A stretch of DNA of 64,000 bases, taken from the NCBI RefSeq assembly GCF_017301735.1, contig NZ_CP071090.1, forward strand, positions 9,352,001 through 9,416,000, read 5' to 3'. This DNA comes from Pyxidicoccus parkwaysis. GTDB taxonomy: Bacteria > Myxococcota > Myxococcia > Myxococcales > Myxococcaceae. How positions within the stretch are numbered: position 1 is the stretch's first letter; each line of letters starts with the position of its first letter. Under the pieces are notes generated by a model, which was not told the DNA's origin, ran no database searches, and worked only from the letters and a program-made list of their open reading frames with translations. Position numbers and translations under genes: made by a program. Shown piece by piece: positions 47,614 to 57,011 of the stretch.

Positions 47614-47702
47614 GCCCACCTCTACGCGTGAGAGGCCCGGGTGATTGCAGCCCCGGGCCGCACGTAGCGTACGACGTTTGCACGGCCGAAGGGCAACCAG
47701 CC

Positions 47703-48755
47703 TCAGTCCGGACTGTCTTCCAACACCACCGCGCGGCCCACCACCTCCAGCCGCGCCCGCGAGCCCGCGCGCAGGGGCAACTCCGGCGCGCCGCGCACGG
47801 TGAGCTCCATGCCGCCGCAGGCCACGGTGAACTCGGCGCTGGGCCCCTGGAACTCGCGCGAGAGTACCTCGGCGCGCAGGGCGCCACCCACCGCGACGGT
47901 GTCGGTGTCGGGCACGAGGCGCAGCGCCTCCGGGCGCAGGGAGAGGAGCACATTGCCCCTGGCGTTGCCCGCCACGGGGAGGATGCCGAGCATCGTCCGC
48001 ACGCCGTTGCCGAAGCCCACGCCGGGCAGGAGGTTGGTGCCGCCGAGGAAGTACGCGACGAAGGCGGTGCGCGGTGAGGAGTAGACGGACTCGGGCGTGC
48101 CCACCTGCTCCACCCTGCCGGCGCGCATCACCGCGAGCCGGTCCGCGAAGGCCATGGCCTGGACCTGGTCATCCGTGACGAGGAGCACGGTGACGCCGAG
48201 CGACTTGAGGACGCGACGGAGGTCGACTCGGGTGGAGACGCGCAGCGTGGAGTCGAGGTGGAAGAAGGGCTCGTCGAGCAGGAGCACTCGGGGCCCTGGG
48301 GCGAGCGCGCGGGCGAGGGCCACGCGCTGCTGCTGGGTGATGGAGAGCTCGTGAGGCTTGCGCGAGTCGAAGCCCTCCAGACCGAGGAGCTTCAGCGTGG
48401 CGCGGGAGCGCGCGTGGGCTTCCGCGCGTGGCAGCGAGGCGAGGCCGAAGGCGACGTTGTCCAGGACGGACAGGTGCGGGAAGAGCGCGGGGTCCTGGAA
48501 CACGAGGCCCACGCCACGCTGCTCCGACGGGACGAAGGTGCCCGGGCCCGCGAGGGTGCGGCCGTCGAGGGTGAGGGTGCCCGACTCCGGGCGCACGAAG
48601 CCGGCGACGAGGCGAAGGACGGTGTCCTTCCCGCTGCTGGCAGAGCCGAGGAGCGCCACGACTTCGCCCGCCTCCACCTCCAGCATGAGGCCTTCCACGG
48701 CAGGAGTGCCGCGGGCATTGCGCAGGGTGAGGGCGTCGAGTGAGAGGAAGGGCAT
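47703..48755 (-). CDS. ABC transporter ATPase with altered catalytic motifs
   Basis: 350 residues in the FbpC/PotA layout: ATPase domain (1-235) and a C-terminal TOBE-like regulatory domain (about 245-350). Three motifs are changed. Walker A is GSASSGKDT, with Asp44 in the place of the Mg2+-binding Ser/Thr; the ABC signature is ELSITQQQR rather than LSGGQ; and the H-loop is VTDD, Asp replacing the switch histidine. Walker B (LLLDEP) and the Q loop (FQDPALFP) are intact. So ATP hydrolysis may be weak or absent. No permease or binding-protein gene is adjacent. Start ATG 48755 opens the usual family N-terminus. Confidence 0.88.
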   Translation of the reverse strand: MPFLSLDALTLRNARGTPAVEGLMLEVEAGEVVALLGSASSGKDTVLRLVAGFVRPESGTLTLDGRTLAGPGTFVPSEQRGVGLVFQDPALFPHLSVLDNVAFGLASLPRAEAHARSRATLKLLGLEGFDSRKPHELSITQQQRVALARALAPGPRVLLLDEPFFHLDSTLRVSTRVDLRRVLKSLGVTVLLVTDDQVQAMAFADRLAVMRAGRVEQVGTPESVYSSPRTAFVAYFLGGTNLLPGVGFGNGVRTMLGILPVAGNARGNVLLSLRPEALRLVPDTDTVAVGGALRAEVLSREFQGPSAEFTVACGGMELTVRGAPELPLRAGSRARLEVVGRAVVLEDSPD

Positions 48756-48864
48756 GACCGGAACGCGGCGCACCCTACCGCGTTCCCGGGCGGGAGGAAG
48801 CCCTGCGGCTCAACTCAGCGGTTCGGCGTCCGTCGCGCGAGCAGAGATGTGCGGACCCTTCGCG

Positions 48865-49035
48865 GCGGGCATCTGACCGAGCGTGGCGGGGCGGACCGTG
48901 CCCGAGGCCTGTTACCGCTCCCAGTGCGACTGGAACGTGGGGACTTCACCGTGGGCACTCGGCTCGAGCGTGCCGGAGCGGACGCCGCATGAGGCCACCT
49001 GTCGCAGCGGGCATCTGACGCGAGCGTGCCGGAGC
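48865..49035. repeat. Two-copy direct repeat in the 48756-49087 gap
   Basis: GCGGGCATCTGAC, then a CGAGCGTGSCGG segment, occurs at about 48865-48889 and 49007-49035, with a partial third match (GAGCGTGCCGGAGCG) at 48964-48980. The 332-bp gap holds nothing else I can identify except the upstream region of the NTF2-like gene. Confidence 0.65.
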
Positions 49036-49087
49036 GCGGCGAGATAGCCTCCGCGCCGCAGCCCACTCGCCGTCGCGGAGACACGCC

Positions 49088-49747
49088 ATGCTTCGCCCGC
49101 TCATCGCAGCCTGTGCCGCCGTCCTGCTCCATGCCCCGCTGGCCTCGGCGGAGCAGCCGCCGAAGCCGTCGCAGCAACAGCCCGCGCAGCAAACGCCGCC
49201 GAAGCCTCCCGCCGCACAGCAGCCGCCCGCCGCGCTGAAGGCCGCGAGCGAGCAGACCCAGGCCGCGCTCCAGCAGGCCCCCACCGCGAAGCCCGAGGAC
49301 GTGCGCTCCATCGCGAGCCTCATGTCCGCGCTCTACGACGTCATCAGCGGCCCTGCGGGTCAGGCGCGTGACTGGGCGCGCTTCCGCTCGCTGTTCTACC
49401 CGGGCGCGAAGATGATTCCCGTCCGCCGCCCCAAGCCCGGAGCGACGGGCCCGGGCATCTCCCCCATCAACCCGGACGACTACGCCGCGTGGGGCGTGGA
49501 CTTCTTCAACAAGCACGCCTTCTACGAGAAGGAGACCCACCGGCAGGTGGCCGGCTACGGCGACCTCGTCAACGTGCTCAGCGCCTACGAGACGCGCGAG
49601 GCCACCGACGGCCCCGTGACGTCCAAGGGCGTCAACAGCCTGCAGCTCGTGTTCGACGGCCAGCGGTGGTGGGTGCTGAACATCGCCTGGATTGACGAGA
49701 AGACCGCCGGCACGCCGGTGCCGAAGGACTTCGCTCGCAAGGAGTAG
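49088..49747 (+). CDS. Secreted NTF2/SnoaL-like fold protein
   Basis: 219 residues. Signal peptide (LIAACAAVLLHAPLASAEQ), a Gln/Pro-rich spacer (about 22-55), then an NTF2-like domain (about 70-205): RSIASLMSALYDVISGPAGQARDWARFRSLFYPGAKM ... GVDFFNKHAFYEKETHRQV ... YETREATD ... VNSLQLVFDGQRWWVLNIAW. This cup fold binds small ligands; many members lack catalysis. It sits upstream of a PfkB-type kinase gene, 9 bp away, and may be transcribed with it. Confidence 0.85.
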   Translation: MLRPLIAACAAVLLHAPLASAEQPPKPSQQQPAQQTPPKPPAAQQPPAALKAASEQTQAALQQAPTAKPEDVRSIASLMSALYDVISGPAGQARDWARFRSLFYPGAKMIPVRRPKPGATGPGISPINPDDYAAWGVDFFNKHAFYEKETHRQVAGYGDLVNVLSAYETREATDGPVTSKGVNSLQLVFDGQRWWVLNIAWIDEKTAGTPVPKDFARKE

Positions 49748-49756
49748 AACCCTCGG

Positions 49757-50593
49757 ATGAGCCCCCGTGCGTCCTGTGAGTTGCTGGTCGTGGGCAATTA
49801 CTGTCACGACCTGCTGCGGCTCGGACCGGGCCAGGAGACGCATGCGCTCGGGGGCTCGTCGGCGTACATCTCCTCCGTCCTGGACGCCATGCGGGTGGAC
49901 TACGCGGTAGCCGCCGTCGCGGGCGAGGACTTCCGCTACGCGGACCACGTCCGGTATCCGCCGCGCATCATCCCGGGCACGCGCACCACGCAGTTCATCG
50001 CGGAGCTGGGCCAGGGCGAGCGGGTGCTCCGGGTCAGCGCTCGCGCGGAGCCCATCCGCCCCGAGGACATCACCGTGGACGCGCGCGTGGCGCTGGCCTG
50101 CGGCGTCATGGGCGAGCTGCTTCCGGAGACCCTCGTCCGGGTCTCCGAGCGCGCCCGGCACGTGGTGGCGGATGCGCAAGGACTCCTCCGCGCGCTGGAC
50201 GACGAGGGGCGCGTGCTCAACCAGCGCATCGAGGAGACACCGTACGCGCGGCTCCTGGAGCGCATCCACGTGCTGAAGGCCAGCGAGGACGAGGCACGGG
50301 CGCTGGACGTGGAGCAGGTACGGAAGCGCACGTGCCTCGTCATCACGCGGGGCGCCGAGGGTTGCACGGTGCTCACGGCGAGCGAGCGCATCGACGTGCC
50401 CGCCTTCCCCGCTGACGAGGTGGACCCCACGGGCGCGGGAGACTGCTTCCTCGCGGGCTTCGCGCTGGGACTGCTGCGGGAGCTGCCGCTGGCCCGGTGC
50501 GCGGAGCTGGCGAACTGGTTCGGCGCGCAGGCGGTGATGCAGGTGGGCGTGCCGAAGCTGGACGTGTCCGGGCTGCCCGCCTCGCTTCGCTGA
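49757..50593 (+). CDS. PfkB-family sugar kinase
   Basis: 278 residues, a short PfkB member. N-terminal substrate loop (VVGNYCHDLLRLG ... GGSSAYIS), then the ATP-binding and catalytic signature DEVDPTGAGDCFLAGFALGL near 218-235 with the catalytic Asp. The missing lid residues and length suggest an inositol-kinase- or nucleoside-kinase-like substrate rather than ribose or fructose 6-phosphate. Nine bases after the NTF2-like gene stop. Confidence 0.88.
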   Translation: MSPRASCELLVVGNYCHDLLRLGPGQETHALGGSSAYISSVLDAMRVDYAVAAVAGEDFRYADHVRYPPRIIPGTRTTQFIAELGQGERVLRVSARAEPIRPEDITVDARVALACGVMGELLPETLVRVSERARHVVADAQGLLRALDDEGRVLNQRIEETPYARLLERIHVLKASEDEARALDVEQVRKRTCLVITRGAEGCTVLTASERIDVPAFPADEVDPTGAGDCFLAGFALGLLRELPLARCAELANWFGAQAVMQVGVPKLDVSGLPASLR

Positions 50594-50757
50594 CACGGCC
50601 CCTCCCCTCGGGGCCGGGTGAACGTGTGATGGTGGAGTGATGCAGCCCGGCCGTGTCAGCCATTGCGCCATCCGTATGCCATTGCGCGGGCCGAGGACAC
50701 GCATCGCGGAGCGCTCACGAGACACTTCCCGCCGGTCTGTCTGTCGACGGGGGGAGC

Positions 50758-51888
50758 ATGTCCGGCAAGAACAACACATTCGTGAATGGCCTGACGCCCG
50801 TCACGGCCGTCAGCGAGGGCAAGGTGGCCGGGTTTCCGGACATATGCCAGACGCCTTCGCCCTCGGGGCCCGTGCCCATCCCGTACAGCAACCTCGCTCG
50901 GAGCGACAGCCTGGAGAACGGCTCGAAGAGCGTCCTCATCGATGGAGCACCGGTGTGCCTGTCCGACTCATACCTCGGGACGTCCACGGGCAACGAAGCC
51001 GGCACGGCGGGCGGAGGCATCGTCTCCGGCAGGACGAAGGGACGCGCGCACCCGGTCAACTACTCATTCGACGTGAAGATTGAAGGAAGGTCCGTGGTCC
51101 GCAACCTGGACCCCTTCACGCTGAATGACCGCAACACGGGGCCCTTTCCCATCATGCAGCCGCAGGGCTCGCCGCCCGTGGCCGTGTCGGTGGATGAGGT
51201 GCAGGAAACGCAGCCCGAGGAGCGCTGCGAGTACTGCGGCAAGGCCCGGCATGAGCTCGACCGGAAGGGACGCGTGGGGAGCAATCTGGGGAGTTCCGCC
51301 GTGCTCGGCCGCAACATGCTGGAGGGACGGGAGCTGTCGACGCATGCCTGGTACGCGGGGCCGTTCTCCCTCGCCGCGCACCACCTCATCTGCCTGGAGG
51401 CGCTCGATGACCCAGAGTGGGCCCGCTACTGCACCCGATTCGGCTACCACCCAGACCGGAGGGGCAACGGCATCTTCCTGCCGATGAAGATGGCCCTGGC
51501 CTGTCAGCTCTCCGTGCCCGTCCACCGGGGCAACCATGCGGAGGGCTTTGCCTACGACGTGCACCTGCCCTACCCGAAGGCCGTGAAGAAGAAGCTGAAG
51601 GAGGTGGCGGATGACATCGAGGCTGGCAAGTACTGCTCCAATCCAGAAGCGCTGGTGCGCAAGCTCGACAAGATCAGCGCGGAAATCCTGTCGTTGGTCG
51701 CAAAGTTCACCTGGACGCTCACTCGCGATGGACTGGACTACGCGCCAGGCAGTAACGGGTGCGCGGGGTTGAAGAGCATCAGCGATAAACCTTCAGTGAC
51801 GCCGTGTCCGCAAGGCCGACGTCACCAGATGAAGCACGCCATGACGGGCCTGCCACTGGCGAAACGCGTTCTCGAAGTGGGGGAGTGA
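50758..51888 (+). CDS. Type VI secretion effector: PAAR-like (DUF4150) plus AHH nuclease
   Basis: 376 residues. The N-terminal domain (about 10-130: NNTFVNGLTPVTAVSEGKVAGFPDICQTPSPSGPVPIPYSN ... VLIDGAPVCLSDS) is the PAAR-like DUF4150 module that fits on the tip of the type VI secretion needle. A CxxC pair (CEYCGK, 157-160) follows, then an HNH/endonuclease-VII-type domain of the AHH kind: AHHLICLEAL (207-209), GYHPDRRGNGIFLP (His231, Asn237) and VHRGNHAEG (His256, His260). All expected catalytic residues are present, so it should cut DNA in a competing cell. ATG 50758 follows GGGGGAG. The next gene is the probable immunity partner. Confidence 0.88.
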   Translation: MSGKNNTFVNGLTPVTAVSEGKVAGFPDICQTPSPSGPVPIPYSNLARSDSLENGSKSVLIDGAPVCLSDSYLGTSTGNEAGTAGGGIVSGRTKGRAHPVNYSFDVKIEGRSVVRNLDPFTLNDRNTGPFPIMQPQGSPPVAVSVDEVQETQPEERCEYCGKARHELDRKGRVGSNLGSSAVLGRNMLEGRELSTHAWYAGPFSLAAHHLICLEALDDPEWARYCTRFGYHPDRRGNGIFLPMKMALACQLSVPVHRGNHAEGFAYDVHLPYPKAVKKKLKEVADDIEAGKYCSNPEALVRKLDKISAEILSLVAKFTWTLTRDGLDYAPGSNGCAGLKSISDKPSVTPCPQGRRHQMKHAMTGLPLAKRVLEVGE

Positions 51889-51893
51889 CGACC

Positions 51894-52475
51894 ATGCAGA
51901 AGGACTATTTCGTCATTGAATCCGAGGCCTCGAACAACCACCCGATGCTGCAGTGGGACCAGTTGGCCGGTCACTTCCGCAAGGGCGTTGCCGTCAAGGT
52001 GGATGAACCCGTGCGGCTTCGGCTGGGGAAGCCAGTTCCCCGCAACCCGGTCATGGTGGACCATCACGAACTCCCAGAGCCTGTCGTGTCCACGCGGCTC
52101 AAGGACCTGCTGGAGCCGATGAACCTCTTCCGGGTGCAGCTCGTTCCGACCGACGTGACGGTGAAGCCAGACGACGTGCGTCGCTACTGGTTGATGCACA
52201 TCTACAACACCATCACCTGCGTCGACCGGCAGCGTTCATCCCTCTCCATCGACGAGGACGATGGGGGCATCCTGGGTATCCGCAAGCTGGTGCTGGACGA
52301 AGAGGTGTTACGGGCCATTCCCCTGGAACAGCGACTCGTCTTCCGTCTCGCGGAATCGACGTCCACCAATGTCTTCCACCAGTCCGTCGCGGACAAGGTG
52401 CTCTCCCTCAAACCCGAAGGACTTCGCTTCATCCCCGTGGAGCGCTGGAACGACGGCGCCGCCTTCCAGGCGTGA
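51894..52475 (+). CDS. Imm11-like (DUF1629) immunity protein
   Basis: 193 residues. The pattern (PVMVDHHELPEPVVSTRLKDLLEPMNLFRVQLVPTDV, YWLMHIYNTITCVDRQRSSL, LVFRLAESTSTNVFHQSVADKV) is typical of Imm11/DUF1629 immunity proteins, which bind the toxin active site in the producer. Start ATG 51894 lies 5 bp after the effector stop, behind GGGGGAG. The pair is transcribed together, as needed to prevent self-killing. No second immunity gene is seen. Confidence 0.84.
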   Translation: MQKDYFVIESEASNNHPMLQWDQLAGHFRKGVAVKVDEPVRLRLGKPVPRNPVMVDHHELPEPVVSTRLKDLLEPMNLFRVQLVPTDVTVKPDDVRRYWLMHIYNTITCVDRQRSSLSIDEDDGGILGIRKLVLDEEVLRAIPLEQRLVFRLAESTSTNVFHQSVADKVLSLKPEGLRFIPVERWNDGAAFQA

Positions 52476-52507
52476 CGTGAGCTCCGGGCGGGGCGTTCCT
52501 GGTACAA

Positions 52508-53830
52508 ATGCAATCCATGAACCCGACCCGCCCTGTCCTCGCGCTCCTGTGGGCGTTCGTCCTCGTTCCCCTGGCCTCCGCTCGCGCCGCCACCGCCATC
52601 GTCAAATCCGGTGATGGCTGGCAGCTCCAGGTGGATGGAAAGCCCTACGTCGCCAAGGGTGTCACCTTCAGCGGCAGCCGCTCCGTGGACTACGAGAAGG
52701 ACTGCGAGCGGCTCGCGGCCCTCGGGGTCAACACGCTCCGCACCTGGGGCACCGGCAGCGAGACACGGGTGCTGCTCGACGCCGCGCAGAAGCACGGGCT
52801 CAAGGTGCTCGTGGGGCTCTGGCTGCGGCAGGGCCGCCCCGGTGCCGAGAGCGACGACTCCTTCGACTACCTCCACGACACGCAAGGCATGAAGAAGCAG
52901 CTCGCGGACACGCTGACGCAGGTCCGCGCGTACAAGGACCACCCCGCCGTGCTCGCCTGGGGCATCGGCAACGAGGTGCTCCTCAACTCTCCCAATGACG
53001 CCTCCAAGGAGGCCTATGCCCGCTTCCTCGAGCAGGTCGTCCGCGAGGTGAAGAAGCTCGACGCAGGCCATCCCGTCATCTCTGTGGATGCGTGGACGCT
53101 CGGCGTGCCGTGGTGGATGAAGTTCACCCCGTCGCTCGATGCCTACGGCATCAACGTCTACGGCGGCGGCATCCACGTCCTCCCCGGCGAGCTCCAGAAG
53201 GCCGGCGTCACAAAGCCCTGGCTCATCACCGAGTTCGGCGCCCAGGGCGAGTGGGACGCTCCCAAGGACGCCAATGGCATCCCTCGCGAGCCCACGGACG
53301 CGGAGAAGTATGACGCCATCGTCGATGGCTGGAAGAACGCGCTCGCCCCGCACGTCCAGGCGGGGCACTGCCTCGGCCTCTTCGTCTTCAACTACAGCGC
53401 CGCGTTCGACCACACCGGGCTTTGGCTCGGAATGATGTCGGGCACCTCCACCCGGCCCGCGTGGCACGCGGTGCGCGAGGCGTATTCCGGCCAGAAGCCC
53501 GCCACGCCGCTACCTGCCATCACCCGCGTCACCGTGGGCGAGGTGAAGCGCGAGAAGTCCGGCACGTTCGCCCAGGTCGCCGTGGAGGCGCAGAGCTCAG
53601 ACGCCGCGCCGCTCGAGGTCTCCTTCGCGTACAACTTCCGCGGCGCCCCCACGCGCCACGAGCAGGGCGAGGTGGTGCGCCTCCAGGCCAGCCCCGGTCC
53701 CACGCCCGGCTCCTGGCTCGTGCGCATGCCTTCCGTGAAGGGCCCCATCAAGCTCTACGCGCTCGCGAAGGACCGCGCCGGCAACCTCGCGGCCGCAACC
53801 ACCTCCGTCGCCCTGCCCTCCGCGCCCTGA
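52508..53830 (+). CDS. Secreted glycoside hydrolase, clan A (TIM barrel)
   Basis: 440 residues with a signal peptide (LALLWAFVLVPLASARA). The barrel domain (about 25-320) has acid/base Glu in GIGNEVLL and nucleophile Glu in ITEFGAQGE, the pair of clan-A retaining enzymes (GH2/GH5 and relatives), with GVTFSG and NTLRTWG upstream. A short beta C-terminal domain (about 330-440) follows. The substrate is probably a beta-glycoside; not determinable here. Two ATGs (52508, 52517) fit the signal peptide, neither with a good ribosome site. Its 3' end shares a hairpin with gyrA. Confidence 0.85.
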   Translation: MQSMNPTRPVLALLWAFVLVPLASARAATAIVKSGDGWQLQVDGKPYVAKGVTFSGSRSVDYEKDCERLAALGVNTLRTWGTGSETRVLLDAAQKHGLKVLVGLWLRQGRPGAESDDSFDYLHDTQGMKKQLADTLTQVRAYKDHPAVLAWGIGNEVLLNSPNDASKEAYARFLEQVVREVKKLDAGHPVISVDAWTLGVPWWMKFTPSLDAYGINVYGGGIHVLPGELQKAGVTKPWLITEFGAQGEWDAPKDANGIPREPTDAEKYDAIVDGWKNALAPHVQAGHCLGLFVFNYSAAFDHTGLWLGMMSGTSTRPAWHAVREAYSGQKPATPLPAITRVTVGEVKREKSGTFAQVAVEAQSSDAAPLEVSFAYNFRGAPTRHEQGEVVRLQASPGPTPGSWLVRMPSVKGPIKLYALAKDRAGNLAAATTSVALPSAP

Positions 53831-53842
53831 TGGCAAAGAAAA

Positions 53843-53870
53843 ACGCCCCCTCCCAGAAGGGAGGAGGCGT
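53843..53870 (-). terminator. gyrA terminator (possibly shared with the glycoside hydrolase gene)
   Basis: A 12-bp stem with one mismatch and loop of 4 lies between the two convergent genes. On the minus strand it is followed by TTTTCTTTG, a clear intrinsic terminator for gyrA. On the plus strand the tail is poorer. Confidence 0.85.
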
Positions 53871-53894
53871 CATTCCTTCACAGCGTCCCGTCGC

Positions 53895-56687
53895 TCAGCC
53901 CTCTTCGGGCGACTCGGGGCCGGAAGCGCCATCATCCCCCGGCGCCTCCGTCTCCTCCGAAGCAACCGGCTCGGAGGCCTCACCCTCCGCCGGGGCCGAG
54001 TCACCGGCCTCCGCCGAGGCCACGCCCTCCACCGGGGACACCGTCTCCTCGTCCTCGGACGTCTCGCCCTCGGGGAGCTTGGAGATGGCCATCACCTTCT
54101 CCTGCTCGTTCTCCAGCGCAATCAGCCGCACGCCCTGCGTGTTGCGGCCGATGACGGAGATTTCCTTCACCCGCATCCGGATGAGCATGCCGCCGTTGGT
54201 GACCAGCATCACCTCGTCCGTGTCGCGCACCTGGAGGAGGCCCACCACCTTGCCGTTCCGCTCGGTGGTCTTGATGTCGATGATGCCCTTGCCGCCACGG
54301 CCCTGCTGCCGGTACTCGGTCTCCTGCGTCCGCTTGCCGTAGCCGTTCTCCGTGACGGTGAGAATCGTCGTCTCCGGCTCCACCACGTCCGCGCCCACCA
54401 CCTCGTCGCCGTCCTCCAGCGTGATTCCCTTCACGCCGTAGGCCTGACGCCCCATGGAGCGCACCTCCGCCTCCGGGAAGCGGATGCTCATGCCCGTCGC
54501 CGTCGACAGCAGGATGTCCTTGCTGCCGTCGGTAATCATCACCGACACCAGCTCGTCCCCCTCGTCGATGCCCAGCGCGATGATGCCGCTCGAGCGCACG
54601 TTGGCGAACGCACTCAGGTCCGTGCGCTTCACCACGCCCTTCTTCGTCACGAAGAACACGTACCGGTTCTCCGGGAAGTCGCGCGTCACCAACACCTGCG
54701 CCAGCTTCTCGCCCTCGCCGAACTGCACCAGGTTCACCATCGCCTTGCCGCGCGACGTGCGGCTGCCCGACGGAATCTGGTGCACCTTCAGCGAGTACAG
54801 CTTGCCCTTCGTCGTGATGGGCATCAGGTACGCGTGGGTGCTCGCCACGAAGAGCTTGCTGACGAAATCGTCCTCCTTCGTCGCCGCCCCCGTCTTCCCA
54901 CGCCCACCGCGCTTCTGCGCCCGGTACTCGGAGAGCGGCGAGCGCTTCACGTAGCCCGTGTGCGAGAGCGTCACCACCATCGTCTCCTCGGCGATGAGGT
55001 CCTCGCTCGTAATCTCATCCACCGCGCCGGTGATTTCGGTGCGGCGCTTGTCGCCGTAGCGCTCGCGAATCTCGACCAGCTCCGTCTTGATGACGTTGAG
55101 CAGGCTGCGCTCGTTGGCGAGGATGTCCTGCAGCCGCGCAATGGTGCGGATGAGGTCGATGAGCTCGCGGAACAGCTCCTCGCGCTGCAGGCCGGTGAGG
55201 CGCTGCAGGCGCATCTCGAGGATGTTCTGCGCCTGCTCCTCGCTGAAGCCCGCGCCCTCGTACTTGTGCGCCAGGCCCGCGTAGGACGGCTCCTCGTTGC
55301 GCGCGCGCGTGACGAGCAGCTCCATCTGCGCCTTCGCCGCCGCGTAGTCGATGCGCGGCAGGTTGCCGAAGCGCGCGTGCTCGTACAGCGCCGGGGACAG
55401 GATGTGCATCAGGCCCCAGCGCGCCTCGTCCGGGTCCTTCGACGCGCGGATGAGGCTGACCACCAGGTCGATGAGGTCCTGCGCGACGAGCAGGCCCTCG
55501 ACGATGTGCATGCGCGCCAGCGCCTTGCGCAGCTCGTAGCGGCTGCGGCGCGTCACCACGTCACGGCGGTGGGCGATGAAGCGGTCCAGCAATTCCTTCA
55601 GGTTCAGCGTGCGCGGCTGGCCACCGTCGATGGCGAGCATGACGGCGCCGAACGTCGTCTCCAGCGGCGTCATCTGGTACAGGTTGTTGAGCACCACCTG
55701 CGAAATCGCGTCGCGCTTCAGCTCGATGACGATGCGCATGCCCTGACGGTCGCTCTCGTCACGGATGTCGCTGATGCCCTCCAGCTTCTTCTCCCGCACC
55801 AGCTCGGCAATCTTCTCGATGAGCCGCGCCTTGTTCACCTGGTACGGAATCTCCGTGAAGATGATGGCCTCACGGTCCGCCCGCTTGGACGTCTCAATCT
55901 CCGAGCGCGCGCGGATGGTGATTTGCCCGCGCCCCGTCTCGTAGGCGCGGACGATGCCCTCGCGGCCGGTGATGATGGCGGCGGTGGGGAAGTCCGGGCC
56001 GGTGATGAACTCCATCAGGTCCCGGACGGTGCAGTCCGGGTTGTCGATGAGGTGCAGCGTGCCGCTGATGACCTCGGTCAGGTTGTGCGGCGGGATGTTG
56101 GTGGTCATGCCCACCGCGATGCCGCTGCTGCCGTTGACCAGGAGGTTGGGGAACTTGGCGGGGAGGACGAGCGGCTCTTCGAGCGAGTCGTCGTAGTTGG
56201 GACCGAAGTCGACGGTCTCCTTCTCGATGTCCGCCAGCAGGTCCTCCGCCAGCCGCTCCATGCGCACTTCCGTGTAGCGCATGGCCGCGGGCGAGTCGCC
56301 GTCCACCGAGCCGAAGTTGCCCTGCCCGTCCACGAGCAGGTAGCGCAGGCTCCATTCCTGGGCCAGGCGCACCATGGCGTCGTACACGGATGCGTCGCCA
56401 TGCGGATGGTACTTACCGATGACGTCGCCGACGACGCGGGCGCTCTTCTTGTACGCGCGGTTGTGGGTGTTCCCCAGGTCGTTCATCGCGAACAGAACGC
56501 GGCGATGCACGGGCTTGAGGCCGTCGCGGACGTCGGGCAGCGCGCGGCCGATGATGACGGACATCGAGTAGTCGAGATACGAGCGGCGCATCTCGTCTTC
56601 GATGTTCACGGGAATGAGCTCCCCGGCGCTGCCAGGAGGCGGAGGCGCGGGGGGCGTTGCCGGCTTGTCGGTAGTGTCGTCAGCCAT
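53895..56687 (-). CDS. gyrA: DNA gyrase subunit A
   Basis: 930 residues. Catalytic tyrosine Tyr138 (AMRYTE) and the N-terminal breakage-reunion domain are complete. The C-terminal wrapping domain has the GyrA box QKRGGRG (about 570), which separates it from ParC, and six blade-like repeats. An acidic, Glu/Ser/Pro-rich tail of about 60 residues ends the protein. At the quinolone-contact position matching E. coli Ser83 there is Ala99, followed by Ser100, with Asp103 in the place of Asp87. ATG 56687 is the usual start; the longer frame is rejected. No gyrB is in the window. Confidence 0.97.
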   Translation of the reverse strand: MADDTTDKPATPPAPPPPGSAGELIPVNIEDEMRRSYLDYSMSVIIGRALPDVRDGLKPVHRRVLFAMNDLGNTHNRAYKKSARVVGDVIGKYHPHGDASVYDAMVRLAQEWSLRYLLVDGQGNFGSVDGDSPAAMRYTEVRMERLAEDLLADIEKETVDFGPNYDDSLEEPLVLPAKFPNLLVNGSSGIAVGMTTNIPPHNLTEVISGTLHLIDNPDCTVRDLMEFITGPDFPTAAIITGREGIVRAYETGRGQITIRARSEIETSKRADREAIIFTEIPYQVNKARLIEKIAELVREKKLEGISDIRDESDRQGMRIVIELKRDAISQVVLNNLYQMTPLETTFGAVMLAIDGGQPRTLNLKELLDRFIAHRRDVVTRRSRYELRKALARMHIVEGLLVAQDLIDLVVSLIRASKDPDEARWGLMHILSPALYEHARFGNLPRIDYAAAKAQMELLVTRARNEEPSYAGLAHKYEGAGFSEEQAQNILEMRLQRLTGLQREELFRELIDLIRTIARLQDILANERSLLNVIKTELVEIRERYGDKRRTEITGAVDEITSEDLIAEETMVVTLSHTGYVKRSPLSEYRAQKRGGRGKTGAATKEDDFVSKLFVASTHAYLMPITTKGKLYSLKVHQIPSGSRTSRGKAMVNLVQFGEGEKLAQVLVTRDFPENRYVFFVTKKGVVKRTDLSAFANVRSSGIIALGIDEGDELVSVMITDGSKDILLSTATGMSIRFPEAEVRSMGRQAYGVKGITLEDGDEVVGADVVEPETTILTVTENGYGKRTQETEYRQQGRGGKGIIDIKTTERNGKVVGLLQVRDTDEVMLVTNGGMLIRMRVKEISVIGRNTQGVRLIALENEQEKVMAISKLPEGETSEDEETVSPVEGVASAEAGDSAPAEGEASEPVASEETEAPGDDGASGPESPEEG

Positions 56688-56903
56688 GAGCTCTGAAGGT
56701 GTCGCGGAGGGGCCCTTCAAGGGGCCGCCGTCCAGTGGGTGAGCGTTCGTAACCCCCGGATTTCCCAGCGTCAATAAGGGAAACGAGGGGGTGGAGGCCT
56801 GAGTGCCAGGATGGTTGAAAATGGGGTCTGTACAGGGCCTTCCGGCGCTTCGTTTTCAACGCTCGGGAGTACCGTTTTCAGCCCGCCCGCAGCACGAAAA
56901 AAA

Positions 56904-56920
56904 GGCCCCGTAAAGGGGCC
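56904..56920 (-). terminator. Intrinsic terminator, second site after the TPR gene
   Basis: GGCCCC-GTAAA-GGGGCC stem-loop followed on the minus strand by seven T. It lies about 100 bp past the TPR-gene stop, after a closer hairpin, and would insulate gyrA from that transcript. Confidence 0.75.
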
Positions 56921-56982
56921 CTCGGAAGGTACGGAAACAGGCTCGAAAGAGGCTCGCGAATGGGCCTCGAAAGGGCTTGAAA

Positions 56983-57003
56983 ACGGCCCCGGATACGGGC
57001 CGT
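56983..57003 (-). terminator. First terminator after the TPR gene
   Basis: ACGGCCC and GGGCCGT arms with a 7-nt loop, followed on the minus strand by TTTTC. It lies within 30 bp of the TPR-gene stop. Confidence 0.55.
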
Positions 57004-57011
57004 GAAAAGGC

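Larger units (their letters stand above)
56688..57011. other. Gene-free upstream region of gyrA with hairpins
   Basis: 324 bp. It carries the gyrA promoter (not identified by eye) and, near the right end, several short GGCC-rich hairpins with A-runs, including the two terminators listed separately. The stretch 56930-57010 repeats short blocks of the form GGCYYCGAAAGGGC. No open frame with convincing codon use. Confidence 0.6.

Noticed and set aside
54780-56696. 638-residue plus-strand open frame opposite gyrA
   Set aside because: It is the antisense shadow of gyrA; codon use and residue make-up (Arg/His/Leu/Val-rich, no domain) follow from GC bias.
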